NCBI GenBank assembly: GCA_003562605.1
Contig: PWUG01000266.1
Span: forward strand, 1 to 9,633
Reading direction: 5' to 3'
DNA from: Syntrophomonadaceae bacterium
Lineage (GTDB): Bacteria > Bacillota_D > Dethiobacteria > DTU022
Length of the DNA: 9,633 nt
Position numbers and translations under genes: made by a program. Below, piece after piece: positions 1-6,692 of the stretch. The stretch's first letter is position 1. Each line of letters begins with the position of its first letter. The notes beneath the pieces were generated by a model. The model saw nothing but the letters and a program-made list of their open reading frames with translations. It did no database searches and was not told where the DNA came from.

Positions 1-653
1 ATCAGATCGCGGGGAGACGTTATCTTCAGGTTCGAAAGCTCGCCGGGGACTGTAAAAACGGGTAGTCCCATTTGCTCAACAAGGGCAGAATCATCAGTTC
101 CCCTCAGGCTTAACTCAGTTGCATTATTATAAGCCTGAACAATAATATCCCGCCTGAAAACCTGAGGGGTCTGGGTCAGGCGTAGCTTTGCCCGATCAGG
201 TGTCGAAATAATAAACCCTTTATTGCCAACCTCTTTTACCGTATCATTTAGCGGTATTACCGGCACAGCAGTGCCTTCGGTAAAGGCGGCTCCAATCAAT
301 CTGCCAAGCAGTTTGGCCGTAGCAAGCGGCCGAGCTGCATCATGAATACAAATCAATTCGGCTTCAACTGAAACTGCGGCCATACCAAAGGCAACGGACT
401 CCTGCCTGGTAATACCGCCCTCAATAAATTTAATCTTTCCGGGAGCGCAAAAAGGCTGTAAAAACTCTTTAACTGCTTCAACTTCACCAGGAGGAACAAC
501 AACTACAATCTCTCTCACTGCCGGATGTTCGATAAACAAGTTTACTGAACGGGCCAACACCGGTATTCCTTCCAACAAAAGGTATTGTTTCCGGGTGGCA
601 CCGCCCATGCGCACTCCTTCTCCGGCGGCTGCAATTACAGCGGCAGCGTTCAT
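1..653 (-). CDS. ispD: 2-C-methyl-D-erythritol 4-phosphate cytidylyltransferase, C-terminus cut by window edge
   Basis: IspD transfers CMP from CTP to 2-C-methyl-D-erythritol 4-phosphate, the third step of the cytosolic MEP route to isoprenoids. I translated 217 residues from the ATG at 653. The N-terminal CTP-binding glycine-rich loop reads AAAGEGVRMGG (residues 8-18), followed by RKQY (21-24). DAARP lies at 105-109, TPQ at 162-164, GTDDSALVE at 185-193, and the C-terminal signature NLKITSPRDL at 208-217. All are standard IspD landmarks. The family is about 225-235 residues, so only some 10-15 residues are lost at the left edge. The start is supported by AGGAG about 10 bases upstream, inside the end of the preceding yacL-like gene, whose stop is only 2 bases away. 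The two genes are therefore almost surely co-transcribed and translationally coupled. ispF usually follows and would lie outside the window. Confidence 0.96.
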   Translation of the reverse strand, partial: MNAAAVIAAAGEGVRMGGATRKQYLLLEGIPVLARSVNLFIEHPAVREIVVVVPPGEVEAVKEFLQPFCAPGKIKFIEGGITRQESVAFGMAAVSVEAELICIHDAARPLATAKLLGRLIGAAFTEGTAVPVIPLNDTVKEVGNKGFIISTPDRAKLRLTQTPQVFRRDIIVQAYNNATELSLRGTDDSALVEQMGLPVFTVPGELSNLKITSPRDL

Positions 654-655
654 CC

Positions 656-1762
656 TTATTTTACTCCTGTATACTTCTCTGAATCAAACTTCGGCTTGGC
701 AAATATCATCCGGCCGGCCGCTGTTTGCAGAACGCTGGTAACCAGCACTTCGATTGTTTCACCGATATAACGGCGGCCACCTTCAACCACAACCATCGTT
801 CCGTCGTCGAGGTAAGCAACTCCCTGGCCGGCTTCTTTGCCGTCCTTGATAATCTGGGCTAACATTTCTTCGCCGGGCAGAACTACCGGTTTGACAGCGT
901 TCGCCAACTCGTTGATGTTCAGCACAGAAATTCCCTGTAACTCACAAACCTTATTCAGGTTAAAATCATTGGTAACTATTTTCCCATTGATCGTTTTCGC
1001 CAGTCGGACCAGTTTACTGTCGACTTCGGGAATATCATCAAAATCTCCTTCGTAAATCTGAACAGGGATATCCATCTCTTTCTGGATCTTGTTCAGCACA
1101 TCCAGGCCGCGGCGGCCGCGGTTGCGTTTGAGCAAATCCGGAGAGTCGGCGATGTGCCTAAGTTCTTCGAGAACAAATCCCGACACGACAAGGACCCCTT
1201 CTAAAAATCCGGTTTTACAAATATCGACAATTCGGCCATCGATAATAGCGCTGGTATCAAGAATTTTAAAGACCTCATTTTCCCTGCCACCACTGCGGGC
1301 ATTTCGATTAAAGAGCGTCGATAAAAATGAAAACTCTTCCTTGCGGTTTAGTACAAACCGGACCCCGATAAAAACCAGGAACAGTGTGAGCACGGGGGAA
1401 ATAAAAATCCCAACCACCGGAATACGGTATATTGGGTAGCTGAGCAGCAATCCGATAACCAGGGTTATAATCAGGCTAAAAACCACCAGGGCAATATCCT
1501 GGGTTGGAACTGCTTTGAGCTTGCTGTCTGCCCACGCCAATATGTGGTTAAAAATATTAATTAATACGGGAGTAAGAAGATAAAAAATAAGACCGAACAA
1601 AATACCACCGATGGCATAATATCCAATATTAACAGGGGTAAAATGGACACCTTCCGGAATATCGATATAAGTTGAAACGAAGGGCAGCAAACCCACAAAA
1701 ACATAAACACCTAAAACCACACCCAATAAGGCGCCGGCAATTCTTAATATCTTTCGGGCCAT
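656..1762 (-). CDS. yacL: PIN and TRAM domain membrane protein, YacL family
   Basis: This is a predicted membrane-anchored RNA-binding or nuclease-like protein of 368 residues, close to the length of B. subtilis YacL. Four hydrophobic helices occupy about residues 5-30, 43-67, 87-110 and 114-138. A PIN domain follows: [12 protein letters not shown] with Asp169, the acidic LEELRHIAD stretch (198-206), DSKLVRLAK starting at Asp248, and IVTNDFNLN with Asp266, matching the usual acidic metal-binding set. A C-terminal TRAM domain covers about 297-356. An in-frame ATG 31 codons upstream gives a longer frame, but the start at 1762 has an excellent AAGGAGGTGATT ribosome site about 8 bases before it and begins with the first membrane helix, so I prefer it. 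It sits between carD and ispD, as in many Firmicutes. The cellular role of YacL is not well established; RNA binding and nuclease activity are inferred from the domains. Confidence 0.93.
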   Translation of the reverse strand: MARKILRIAGALLGVVLGVYVFVGLLPFVSTYIDIPEGVHFTPVNIGYYAIGGILFGLIFYLLTPVLINIFNHILAWADSKLKAVPTQDIALVVFSLIITLVIGLLLSYPIYRIPVVGIFISPVLTLFLVFIGVRFVLNRKEEFSFLSTLFNRNARSGGRENEVFKILDTSAIIDGRIVDICKTGFLEGVLVVSGFVLEELRHIADSPDLLKRNRGRRGLDVLNKIQKEMDIPVQIYEGDFDDIPEVDSKLVRLAKTINGKIVTNDFNLNKVCELQGISVLNINELANAVKPVVLPGEEMLAQIIKDGKEAGQGVAYLDDGTMVVVEGGRRYIGETIEVLVTSVLQTAAGRMIFAKPKFDSEKYTGVK

Positions 1763-1766
1763 GTTA

Positions 1767-1775
1767 ATCACCTCC
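1767..1775 (-). promoter_or_regulatory. Ribosome binding site that fixes the yacL start
   Basis: On the minus strand GGAGGTGAT lies just before the ATG at 1762, nearly fully complementary to the 16S rRNA 3' end. It selects the 368-residue form over the 399-residue open frame starting at 1855. Confidence 0.85.
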
Positions 1776-1801
1776 TTTGCGTTATAAAGTAAAATAGAAC
1801 C

Positions 1802-1849
1802 AAAAAACCGGGAACTCTTCGCAACATTATAACTCAAAGCTTTCCCCGG
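1802..1849 (-). terminator. Terminator-like hairpin between carD and yacL
   Basis: Read on the minus strand, the arm CCGGGGAA (1849-1842) can pair with TTCCCGG (1814-1808), leaving one bulged base, and is followed directly by six T residues (1807-1802). This is the layout of an intrinsic terminator or attenuator for transcripts coming from carD. The loop is long, about 27 bases, which weakens the call. A promoter -10 box lies inside the loop. Confidence 0.4.
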
Positions 1850-1855
1850 AAGCAA
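1826..1855 (-). promoter_or_regulatory. Candidate internal sigma-A promoter for yacL-ispD
   Basis: On the minus strand a perfect TATAAT (1831-1826) is preceded by TTGCTT (1855-1850) with an 18-base spacer. The -35 box matches consensus at only three of six positions. Transcripts would start near 1819 and carry a leader of roughly 57 bases. They would lack the left arm of the overlapping terminator-like hairpin and so should escape it. Confidence 0.45.
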
Positions 1856-1896
1856 GGTAATTCAGTCTGATTCCTAAAACACTTTGGAAAGATAAA

Positions 1897-2388
1897 CTAC
1901 TTAGGGGCTTGTTCAAAAATATCATCGAGCACAGTAGTAATTTCGGCTTGCTCAACACCCTGAACAAGTATTAACTCACTGATTAGAATCTGGCGCGCGG
2001 TATCGAGCATTTTGCTTTCACCTGTCGAAAGGCCTTTTTCCCGATCTCTTAACATCAGGTTGCGAACCACCTCGGCAACTTCATAAATGTCACCGCTCTT
2101 AATCTTTTCGAGATGGTTGCGGTAACGCCGGTTCCAGTTGGCAGACATCTCAGGCTGTTCGCCCTGCAAAACAACAAAAACCTGTGAAACCTCATTTTTT
2201 TCAATTACACCACGCAGACCAACCTGAGATATATTGTCAATTGGTATCAGCACTTTCATTTCGCCAAGGGGAAGCTTCATGACATAATAATTCTTCTTTG
2301 CTCCAAGAATCTCTTTTTCTTCTATAGCTTCGATAACACCTGCTCCATGCATTGGGTAAACCACTCTATCTCCTACACTGAACAACAT
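1897..2388 (-). CDS. carD: CarD/CdnL-family RNA polymerase-binding transcriptional regulator
   Basis: CarD-family proteins bind the beta subunit of RNA polymerase and stabilise open promoter complexes, notably at rRNA promoters. The 163-residue product fits the family length. The N-terminal Tudor-like RNAP-interaction domain (about 1-60) starts with FSVGDRVVYPMHGAGVIEAI and contains the typical YYVMKLPLGEMKVLIPIDN (35-52). The C-terminal helical domain carries NWNRRYRNHLEKIKSGD (84-100), with Trp85 at the position of the tryptophan that wedges the upstream edge of the transcription bubble in mycobacterial CarD. The ATG at 2388 is preceded on the minus strand by GAGGGGG. The gene heads the carD-yacL-ispD cluster and has a recognisable promoter of its own. 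The family assignment is firm; the regulon in this organism is unknown. Confidence 0.95.
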   Translation of the reverse strand: MLFSVGDRVVYPMHGAGVIEAIEEKEILGAKKNYYVMKLPLGEMKVLIPIDNISQVGLRGVIEKNEVSQVFVVLQGEQPEMSANWNRRYRNHLEKIKSGDIYEVAEVVRNLMLRDREKGLSTGESKMLDTARQILISELILVQGVEQAEITTVLDDIFEQAPK

Positions 2389-2416
2389 CTCGCCCCCTCA
2401 GGATCTTCCTTAAAAT

Positions 2417-2445
2417 ATAGTAACACAGCCCCCTTTATCTGTCAA
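2417..2445 (-). promoter_or_regulatory. Sigma-A-type promoter for carD
   Basis: On the minus strand a perfect TTGACA (2445-2440) is followed after 17 bases by TACTAT (2422-2417), a four-of-six match to the -10 consensus. A TATATT alternative overlaps it but would need a 20-base spacer. It lies about 29 bases upstream of the carD ATG, so the leader is short. Confidence 0.6.
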
Positions 2446-2529
2446 TTAAACAATCAGTTTAACATATCCGGATCGAGAACACAACTATTAAATTAAGCGA
2501 TTTTTTTCAGCTCTTTTTTCAGAGGGTAG

Positions 2530-2542
2530 ATTGCAAGGCAAT
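2530..2542. repeat. 13-bp palindrome next to the promoter of the small cysteine-rich gene
   Basis: ATTGC, a 3-base centre, then GCAAT form a perfect 5+3+5 inverted repeat ending 2 bases before the -35 box at 2545. The position would suit a regulator binding site. It is short and could be chance. Otherwise the divergent gap 2389-2616 holds the two promoters, an ATCCGGAT palindrome at 2466-2473 and two T-rich runs near 2501-2520 with no clear stem. Confidence 0.3.
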
Positions 2543-2544
2543 AG

Positions 2545-2574
2545 TTGACACAATCGGAAATTAAAAAGTATAAT
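2545..2574 (+). promoter_or_regulatory. Consensus sigma-A promoter for the 132-residue small protein
   Basis: TTGACA (2545-2550) and TATAAT (2569-2574) are both perfect, with an 18-base spacer. Transcription should start near 2581, about 36 bases before the ATG at 2617. The ribosome site GAGGTGA (2603-2609) lies in this leader. It is the strongest-looking promoter in the window. Confidence 0.8.
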
Positions 2575-2616
2575 TACGTAAACAAGGCCCTACATAAAAA
2601 ATGAGGTGACTTTAAA

Positions 2617-3015
2617 ATGAAGGACAATGAAGTAGTCGGCGATTTCCAGGACATTGTTTCGGAAGTTTTAATCCGCCACCGCAGCATTCTCGACTGCTTG
2701 TCCAAGTACCAGGAATCAACCTCGCGGGTAAACCGTAGCGTGATCAAAACCGTTACCGACTGCGGTTGCATCTCGATAAATGCCAATAAAAAGCAATACC
2801 CGCCCATGGATTCACTTAAAGAATGCGGAAAATATATGGATTCTCATATTAAGGGAAAGATGTGCGAACACTGTCGTGAAGTAATTGCCGAAGAACTTGG
2901 CAAACATCTCTTCTACCTTACAGCCCTGTGCAATATCCTCGATTTCGAGCTGGAAGACCTTTTTGGTAAAGAGTACGGCCGCATTTGCACCCTTCGCCAT
3001 TTTCTGCTCTCCTGA
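2617..3015 (+). CDS. Small cysteine-rich protein with MazG-like C-terminal helices, unknown function
   Basis: A 132-residue soluble protein that I cannot assign to a named family with confidence. It has eight cysteines, including DCGC at 48-51 and CEHC at 83-86, which could bind a metal or form a redox pair. The C-terminal stretch 92-116 (AEELGKHLFYLTALCNILDFELEDLF) follows the helix pattern of MazG-type all-alpha NTP pyrophosphohydrolases, where EELGD..FYL..L...L..DLE is typical. Here the metal-binding Asp after the Gly is replaced by Lys96-His97, so activity as a normal MazG enzyme is doubtful. The N-terminal half is predicted helical and charged. The start is well supported by GAGGTGA 7 bases upstream and the perfect promoter before it. 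It is transcribed divergently from carD and separated from the next gene by 99 bases, so it may be monocistronic. The MazG link is inference from pattern only. Confidence 0.8.
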   Translation: MKDNEVVGDFQDIVSEVLIRHRSILDCLSKYQESTSRVNRSVIKTVTDCGCISINANKKQYPPMDSLKECGKYMDSHIKGKMCEHCREVIAEELGKHLFYLTALCNILDFELEDLFGKEYGRICTLRHFLLS

Positions 3016-3026
3016 AAGTGGAAAGT

Positions 3027-3041
3027 AATCTAGACTAGATT
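3027..3041. repeat. 15-bp palindrome after the small cysteine-rich gene
   Basis: AATCTAG, one central A, and CTAGATT form a perfect 7+1+7 inverted repeat. Outer GGAAA (3020-3024) and TTTCC (3040-3044) add imperfect symmetry. No T run follows, so it is not a typical terminator. It may be an operator or an RNA stem at the 3' end of the upstream gene. Confidence 0.4.
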
Positions 3042-3047
3042 TCCCTC

Positions 3048-3099
3048 AATAAGTTAATGAAAAGTGGATAGGTCATGATTTGTTAACTTATTTAATAAG
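3048..3099. promoter_or_regulatory. Clustered inverted repeats upstream of the PucR-type gene, candidate operator
   Basis: AATAAGTTAA (3048-3057) is repeated perfectly in inverted form as TTAACTTATT (3083-3092), with 25 bases between. The right copy overlaps a second palindrome, CTTATT-T-AATAAG (3087-3099). The half-site AATAAG thus occurs three times in 52 bases, ending 15 bases before the ATG of the regulator at 3115. This suggests binding of a dimer or tetramer, perhaps the regulator itself. No convincing -35/-10 pair was found here. Confidence 0.45.
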
Positions 3100-3114
3100 C
3101 GGGGGTAAAGACAG

Positions 3115-4815
3115 ATGACCATAACGGTCAAAGATGCTTTGCAAATTGGCGGTTTGGTAAAGGCAGTAGTGCTTGCGGGCAAAAACGGTCTTGACAACGA
3201 GATTAAGGCTGTTGACATTATTGATGTTCCTGATGCTGCTATCTGGTTTCGCAGGGATTCCCTTCTCTCAACCACATTTTATGCCCTTAAAGATAATATA
3301 GGTGCTCAGTTGCAAATGCTTGAGGATATCAAAGCCTGTGGCGGCGCAGCCCTGATCATCTTTTCACCTGAACGTTACATTTCCCATATCGATGAGCGCC
3401 TGATTCGAAAGGCCGACGATCTGAATCTGCCTCTTCTACAAATGCCGGATTGCTCCTACATCGATGTGATTGTTCCCGTAATGAGCCAGATTCTCGATAA
3501 ACAGGTCCAGGCCCTGGAATATGCACAGGAAGTACACAGCATGATGACCGACATTGTCCTTAAAGGTAAAGGGCTGCAGGAACTGTTGACCTCGTTGACA
3601 ATTCTCCTTCAAAAACCGGTTTTAATGGCAGATGCAGAACTGCTTTTACTTGATGCCGCTTCGCCTTCCAGCGGTGACACTTCAGCACCACTTTTCAGGC
3701 AATGGTTGGAAAACGGCTATCATCTGCCTCTGATCGACTTCTACCCACGCGGCCTCTTAAATGAACTGGTCCATGAAAAGAAACCCGCTTATTACCAGTA
3801 TGGCACCGCTGAAGCAGACTATCTTGATTTCTTTTTTCCTGTTGTTGCCGGTGAAACTTTTTACGGCGCGCTGATCGTCCCCGACCTGGATGCCGAGCTG
3901 GATAGGGCCAAAACGGTGGCCATGGAGGCAGGAGCAATGGCAATTGCCCTGGATATTCTCAAAGAAAAAGCAATTCGCGAAGCCGAGCGTAAAAACGAAC
4001 TTGATTTTTACAATGAGCTTTTACTTGGAAATATTAAAAACCGGGAAAATATTATTTCTCAGTCCAGGCAGTTCGGCCTCGATGCTACCGGCAGCTATTA
4101 TGTAATTATTGTCGAGTTGAATAAGGAGAGCATCTATTACAGTAGAACGGCAGATGCCAGCCCGGATTTAAGCAAAGAAGAACTTGAAAAAAGGCTTTTT
4201 CGTTTGCTGCATTACGCGTTGGAAAAAGAAAGTGCCGAAGGCGTAGTGGTTGAAGCGCTGGGAAGCCTGGTAATCCTGGTTCTTGTTCCTGAAAAACTGG
4301 GGCAGGAGGCTTCTCTCCGCTTCGGCAAGGAAATACTGCTAAAAATTAAGCAAACTGTTGAAAAACGCATGGAGAATGTTCCTGTTTATATGGCTGCAGG
4401 CGGCTATTGCGATGATATTGAGCGAATCAGCTCCGGGTACCTTGAAGCCTGGGAAACGATCGATATCGGCAAGAAACTTTTTACCACTGCTTTTGCCCTC
4501 ACTTATTCTGACATGGCCCCCTACCACCTTGTTAAGCGCTTTCTGACCAGCACCGGCACTCCTATGCTATATAATAATATCTATGAACCACTCCTTAAGT
4601 ATGACCGGGAAAAGGGCGGTGAACTAGTCCGGACCCTGGAAACTTACATTGATTGCAACTTTTCTCGTACCAAAACAGCTGAAAAAATGCACCTGCACCG
4701 CAATTCACTTAATTACCGCCTTCAGAGAATAAAAGAACTGCTCGGCCAGGATGTAGACAGTCTAGATTCCTTTCCCCTCCTGCTCGCTTCGATCAGCCGT
4801 CGCCTTGCCACTTAG
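3115..4815 (+). CDS. PucR/CdaR-type transcriptional regulator
   Basis: A 566-residue cytosolic DNA-binding regulator. The N-terminal PucR domain (about 5-128) begins TVKDALQIGGLVKAVVLAG and contains DVPDAAIWFRRDSLLSTTFYALKDN (37-61), matching the family's D.W.R..ELLLTT.YAL core. Residues about 150-290 look like a degenerate GAF-like sensor region. Residues about 295-450 match the GGDEF-like domain of CdaR/PucR proteins, without a GGDEF catalytic motif. The C-terminal helix-turn-helix (about 505-545) reads NFSRTKTAEKMHLHRNSLNYRLQRIKELLG, the classic HTH_30 signature. The family controls purine, allantoin, amino acid or sugar-acid catabolism, often as activators responding to a pathway compound, and usually acts on a neighbouring operon. 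Here the permease gene lies downstream on the same strand. A GGGGG ribosome site precedes the ATG by about 10 bases. The effector cannot be read from the sequence. Confidence 0.93.
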   Translation: MTITVKDALQIGGLVKAVVLAGKNGLDNEIKAVDIIDVPDAAIWFRRDSLLSTTFYALKDNIGAQLQMLEDIKACGGAALIIFSPERYISHIDERLIRKADDLNLPLLQMPDCSYIDVIVPVMSQILDKQVQALEYAQEVHSMMTDIVLKGKGLQELLTSLTILLQKPVLMADAELLLLDAASPSSGDTSAPLFRQWLENGYHLPLIDFYPRGLLNELVHEKKPAYYQYGTAEADYLDFFFPVVAGETFYGALIVPDLDAELDRAKTVAMEAGAMAIALDILKEKAIREAERKNELDFYNELLLGNIKNRENIISQSRQFGLDATGSYYVIIVELNKESIYYSRTADASPDLSKEELEKRLFRLLHYALEKESAEGVVVEALGSLVILVLVPEKLGQEASLRFGKEILLKIKQTVEKRMENVPVYMAAGGYCDDIERISSGYLEAWETIDIGKKLFTTAFALTYSDMAPYHLVKRFLTSTGTPMLYNNIYEPLLKYDREKGGELVRTLETYIDCNFSRTKTAEKMHLHRNSLNYRLQRIKELLGQDVDSLDSFPLLLASISRRLAT

Positions 4816-4841
4816 CATTAATTCCTGCAGCATGCATTCTT

Positions 4842-4860
4842 TTTGTGCGTTTTGCACAAA
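4842..4860. repeat. Inverted repeat TTTGTGC-N5-GCACAAA after the PucR-type gene
   Basis: A perfect 7-bp inverted repeat with a GTTTT centre, 27 bases past the regulator's stop codon. No T tract follows on either strand, so it is a weak terminator candidate. It may be an operator in the 224-bp gap before the permease. Confidence 0.4.
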
Positions 4861-4920
4861 TCTGGCACATTATTTCTGCTCATCTCACAAAGGTTATTCC
4901 AAGTGAATATTTAAATAGCG

Positions 4921-4935
4921 TTAATGTTACATTAA
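4921..4935. promoter_or_regulatory. Palindrome TTAATG-TTA-CATTAA, candidate operator upstream of the permease
   Basis: A perfect 6+3+6 inverted repeat about 105 bases before the permease start and about 47 bases before a candidate -35 box. The element GTTAATG (4920-4926) also occurs at 3053-3059 upstream of the PucR-type gene, so both could be sites for that regulator. This is inference from shared sequence alone. Confidence 0.4.
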
Positions 4936-4956
4936 TTGCACCCGGGAGGTGGTTCA

Positions 4957-4977
4957 GGGCGGCAAAAGTGCCGGCCC
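4957..4977 (+). other. GC-rich hairpin in the permease upstream region
   Basis: GGGCGGCA (4957-4964) pairs with TGCC (4969-4972) and GCCC (4974-4977) around an AAAG loop, with one bulged G at 4973, giving an 8-bp GC-rich stem. A smaller AAAGGA/TCCTTT inverted repeat follows at 4990-5002. It might terminate the regulator transcript or act in a longer leader. I could not match it to any riboswitch class I know. Confidence 0.4.
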
Positions 4978-4982
4978 GCCAG

Positions 4983-5011
4983 TTGCCTTAAAGGATTCCT
5001 TTTTATAAAAT
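4983..5011 (+). promoter_or_regulatory. Candidate sigma-A promoter for the permease operon
   Basis: TTGCCT (4983-4988, four of six) and TAAAAT (5006-5011, five of six) are separated by exactly 17 bases. Transcription would start near 5018, leaving a short leader that contains the AAAGGAAG ribosome site (5024-5031) before the ATG at 5040. Confidence 0.4.
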
Positions 5012-5039
5012 ACTTTTATTCAGAAAGGAAGTTTAATCA

Positions 5040-6662
5040 ATGGCTCAACCTGGAATGTTTGTCCGCAAAGCCAGCGGCCTGGTCCGTTCCTGGTCGGTTT
5101 TCGACGGCTTTGTCTATGCCTTTTTCTCTATTAACCTGGTCACCCTTGGTTTTTTCATCTTTTCCTTTGCGCCCTACATTCCTGAAGCAAACTTGTTGAC
5201 TGCTATCGTAATCAGCGGTATTTTCATTATTTTCGAGGTCTTTGTCTACGCCCTGCTGGTGGCGGTTATGCCTCGCGCCGGTGGTGACTATGTCTGGCAA
5301 AGCCGTATCCTGGGAGGGGGCCTCGGCTTCGTACTCTCGGTAACCGGCTGGGCCTGGATTCTCTGGCACTGGGTTCCCCTTTACGGTAATATGCTGGCTT
5401 ACAATGTCTTTACCCCAATTTTGGGAATCTTAAGCGGTTGGACCGGCAATACCGGTCTCTATAACGCCGCCAGCTGGTTCGTAACAACCAACGGGTTTTT
5501 TGTCTCTTCACTCGTGGTTATCGTCCTGGCATTCATTTATGTCAGCCTGGGCATGAGCTGGTATGCCCGCATTCAAAAATTCTGCTTTTACCTTGGTATG
5601 GCCGGGATGGCAACCATGATCATAATGATGCTGGCCAGTTCGCGTGCTGATTTTATCGCCGGTTTTAACCAGTATGCAACTGAATTCTTTGCTGCCGGCG
5701 GAGGCGATGTCTATCAGCAGATCCTCGCAGCATCAGCGGAGGGCGGTTACACAGCGGCGCCGATTAACCGCATTGCAATCGGAGCAAGCCTGGCGTTGAT
5801 CCCGATGGTTGTCTTCTTTAACCTCTGGCCGAACTGGGGCGCTACCCTTTACGGTGAAGTAAGAGGAGCGTCTGACTTCAAACGCAACTTCTGGAGCATG
5901 GCCGCCGGCCTGATTGCCACAACGATCCTGGCACTTATAGTGCTCGGCCTGATTGCCCGCGTTATCGGCTGGGATTTTTACAATGCAGCCAACTTTACTT
6001 TCTATGAAGGCACTTCACCTTTCGGGGTATTCCCCTACCCGGCTCTGCTGGTCAGCTTTTTGACCGACAGCCCGCTTCTACAGATGTGGCTCTTAATTTC
6101 GATGAGCGCCTGGTTCTTCGGCTGGTGCGGCACGGTATTCCTTTCTTCAACCCGCGTTATATTTGCAGCGGCCTTTGACCGAATTCTGCCTGAGTGGATG
6201 GCCCGTGTTTCAACAAAGTACCGTTCCCCGGTTAACGCCCTCCTGGTCATGGCTGTCGGCGGTGTAATCGTCAGTGCCGGCATGCATTACACTGAAAACC
6301 TGGAAACTTATGCTTTGAACTCTACCGTGGTCATTGCCGTAACCTATTTCGGCACCACCATCGCCGGAGCAATCTTACCTTACAAGGATCCGGATCTATA
6401 TAATACATCACCGATCGCCAGGCTTAAAATCTTCGGCCTGCCGCTGATAACGGTGACCGGGGCCATATTCGGCATTTTCCTGCTCTTCCTGTTCTACATG
6501 TGGACAACCGATGCTGTCTACGGTATTAATGAACCTGTATCTTACATTTACATGGCGGTGCTCTACGGTATCTCGATAGCAATCTATTACGGTTCAAAAA
6601 TGTACCGCCGCAAGCAGGGTATCAACCTGGATGAAATTCACAAGAGCATTCCTGTCGAGTAA
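5040..6662 (+). CDS. APC-superfamily amino acid/amine-type permease
   Basis: A 540-residue integral membrane protein with about 12 hydrophobic segments, at about 25-45, 53-77, 93-113, 153-170, 180-199, 245-263, 287-308, 345-370, 398-415, 428-447, 467-488 and 500-518. The MPRAGGDYVWQSRILG motif after TM2 (77-92) is the conserved loop of bacterial amino acid-polyamine-organocation transporters. FFNLWPNWGATLYGEVRG (259-276) corresponds to the unwound TM6 substrate region. SSTRVIFAAAFDRILPEWMARVSTKYRSPVNAL (369-401) is the family's typical cytoplasmic loop after TM8. It imports or exchanges a small organic solute across the cytoplasmic membrane; amino acids and amines are usual, but the substrate is not deducible. 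AAAGGAAG gives a good ribosome site. It lies downstream of the PucR-type regulator and only 30 bases before the metallophosphoesterase, so it probably opens an operon. Confidence 0.92.
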   Translation: MAQPGMFVRKASGLVRSWSVFDGFVYAFFSINLVTLGFFIFSFAPYIPEANLLTAIVISGIFIIFEVFVYALLVAVMPRAGGDYVWQSRILGGGLGFVLSVTGWAWILWHWVPLYGNMLAYNVFTPILGILSGWTGNTGLYNAASWFVTTNGFFVSSLVVIVLAFIYVSLGMSWYARIQKFCFYLGMAGMATMIIMMLASSRADFIAGFNQYATEFFAAGGGDVYQQILAASAEGGYTAAPINRIAIGASLALIPMVVFFNLWPNWGATLYGEVRGASDFKRNFWSMAAGLIATTILALIVLGLIARVIGWDFYNAANFTFYEGTSPFGVFPYPALLVSFLTDSPLLQMWLLISMSAWFFGWCGTVFLSSTRVIFAAAFDRILPEWMARVSTKYRSPVNALLVMAVGGVIVSAGMHYTENLETYALNSTVVIAVTYFGTTIAGAILPYKDPDLYNTSPIARLKIFGLPLITVTGAIFGIFLLFLFYMWTTDAVYGINEPVSYIYMAVLYGISIAIYYGSKMYRRKQGINLDEIHKSIPVE

Positions 6663-6673
6663 GGACTGCGAAT

Positions 6674-6686
6674 GCCTCTGGGAGGC
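6674..6686 (+). promoter_or_regulatory. Small hairpin covering the ribosome site of the phosphoesterase gene
   Basis: GCCTC (6674-6678) can pair with GAGGC (6682-6686) across a TGG loop. The Shine-Dalgarno sequence GGGAGG (6680-6685) sits in the loop and right arm, 7 bases before the ATG. The stem is only 5 bp, so it would be easily opened; it might tune translation or tie it to ribosomes ending the permease gene 11 bases upstream. Confidence 0.35.
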
Positions 6687-6692
6687 TGATTA

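Noticed and set aside
1763..1855. Longer yacL form with 31 extra N-terminal residues
   Set aside because: It lacks a good ribosome site, whereas the inner ATG has a near-perfect one and begins directly with the expected first membrane helix.
4861..4880. Sigma-54-like box CTGGCAC with a downstream TGC before the permease
   Set aside because: The distance between the GG and GC pairs is 12 bases, not the required 10, so it is not a usable -24/-12 promoter. PucR-type regulators also do not carry a sigma-54 activator domain.
4936..5002. Possible T-box or known riboswitch before the permease
   Set aside because: No T-box sequence or other conserved aptamer core could be recognised; only generic stems are visible.
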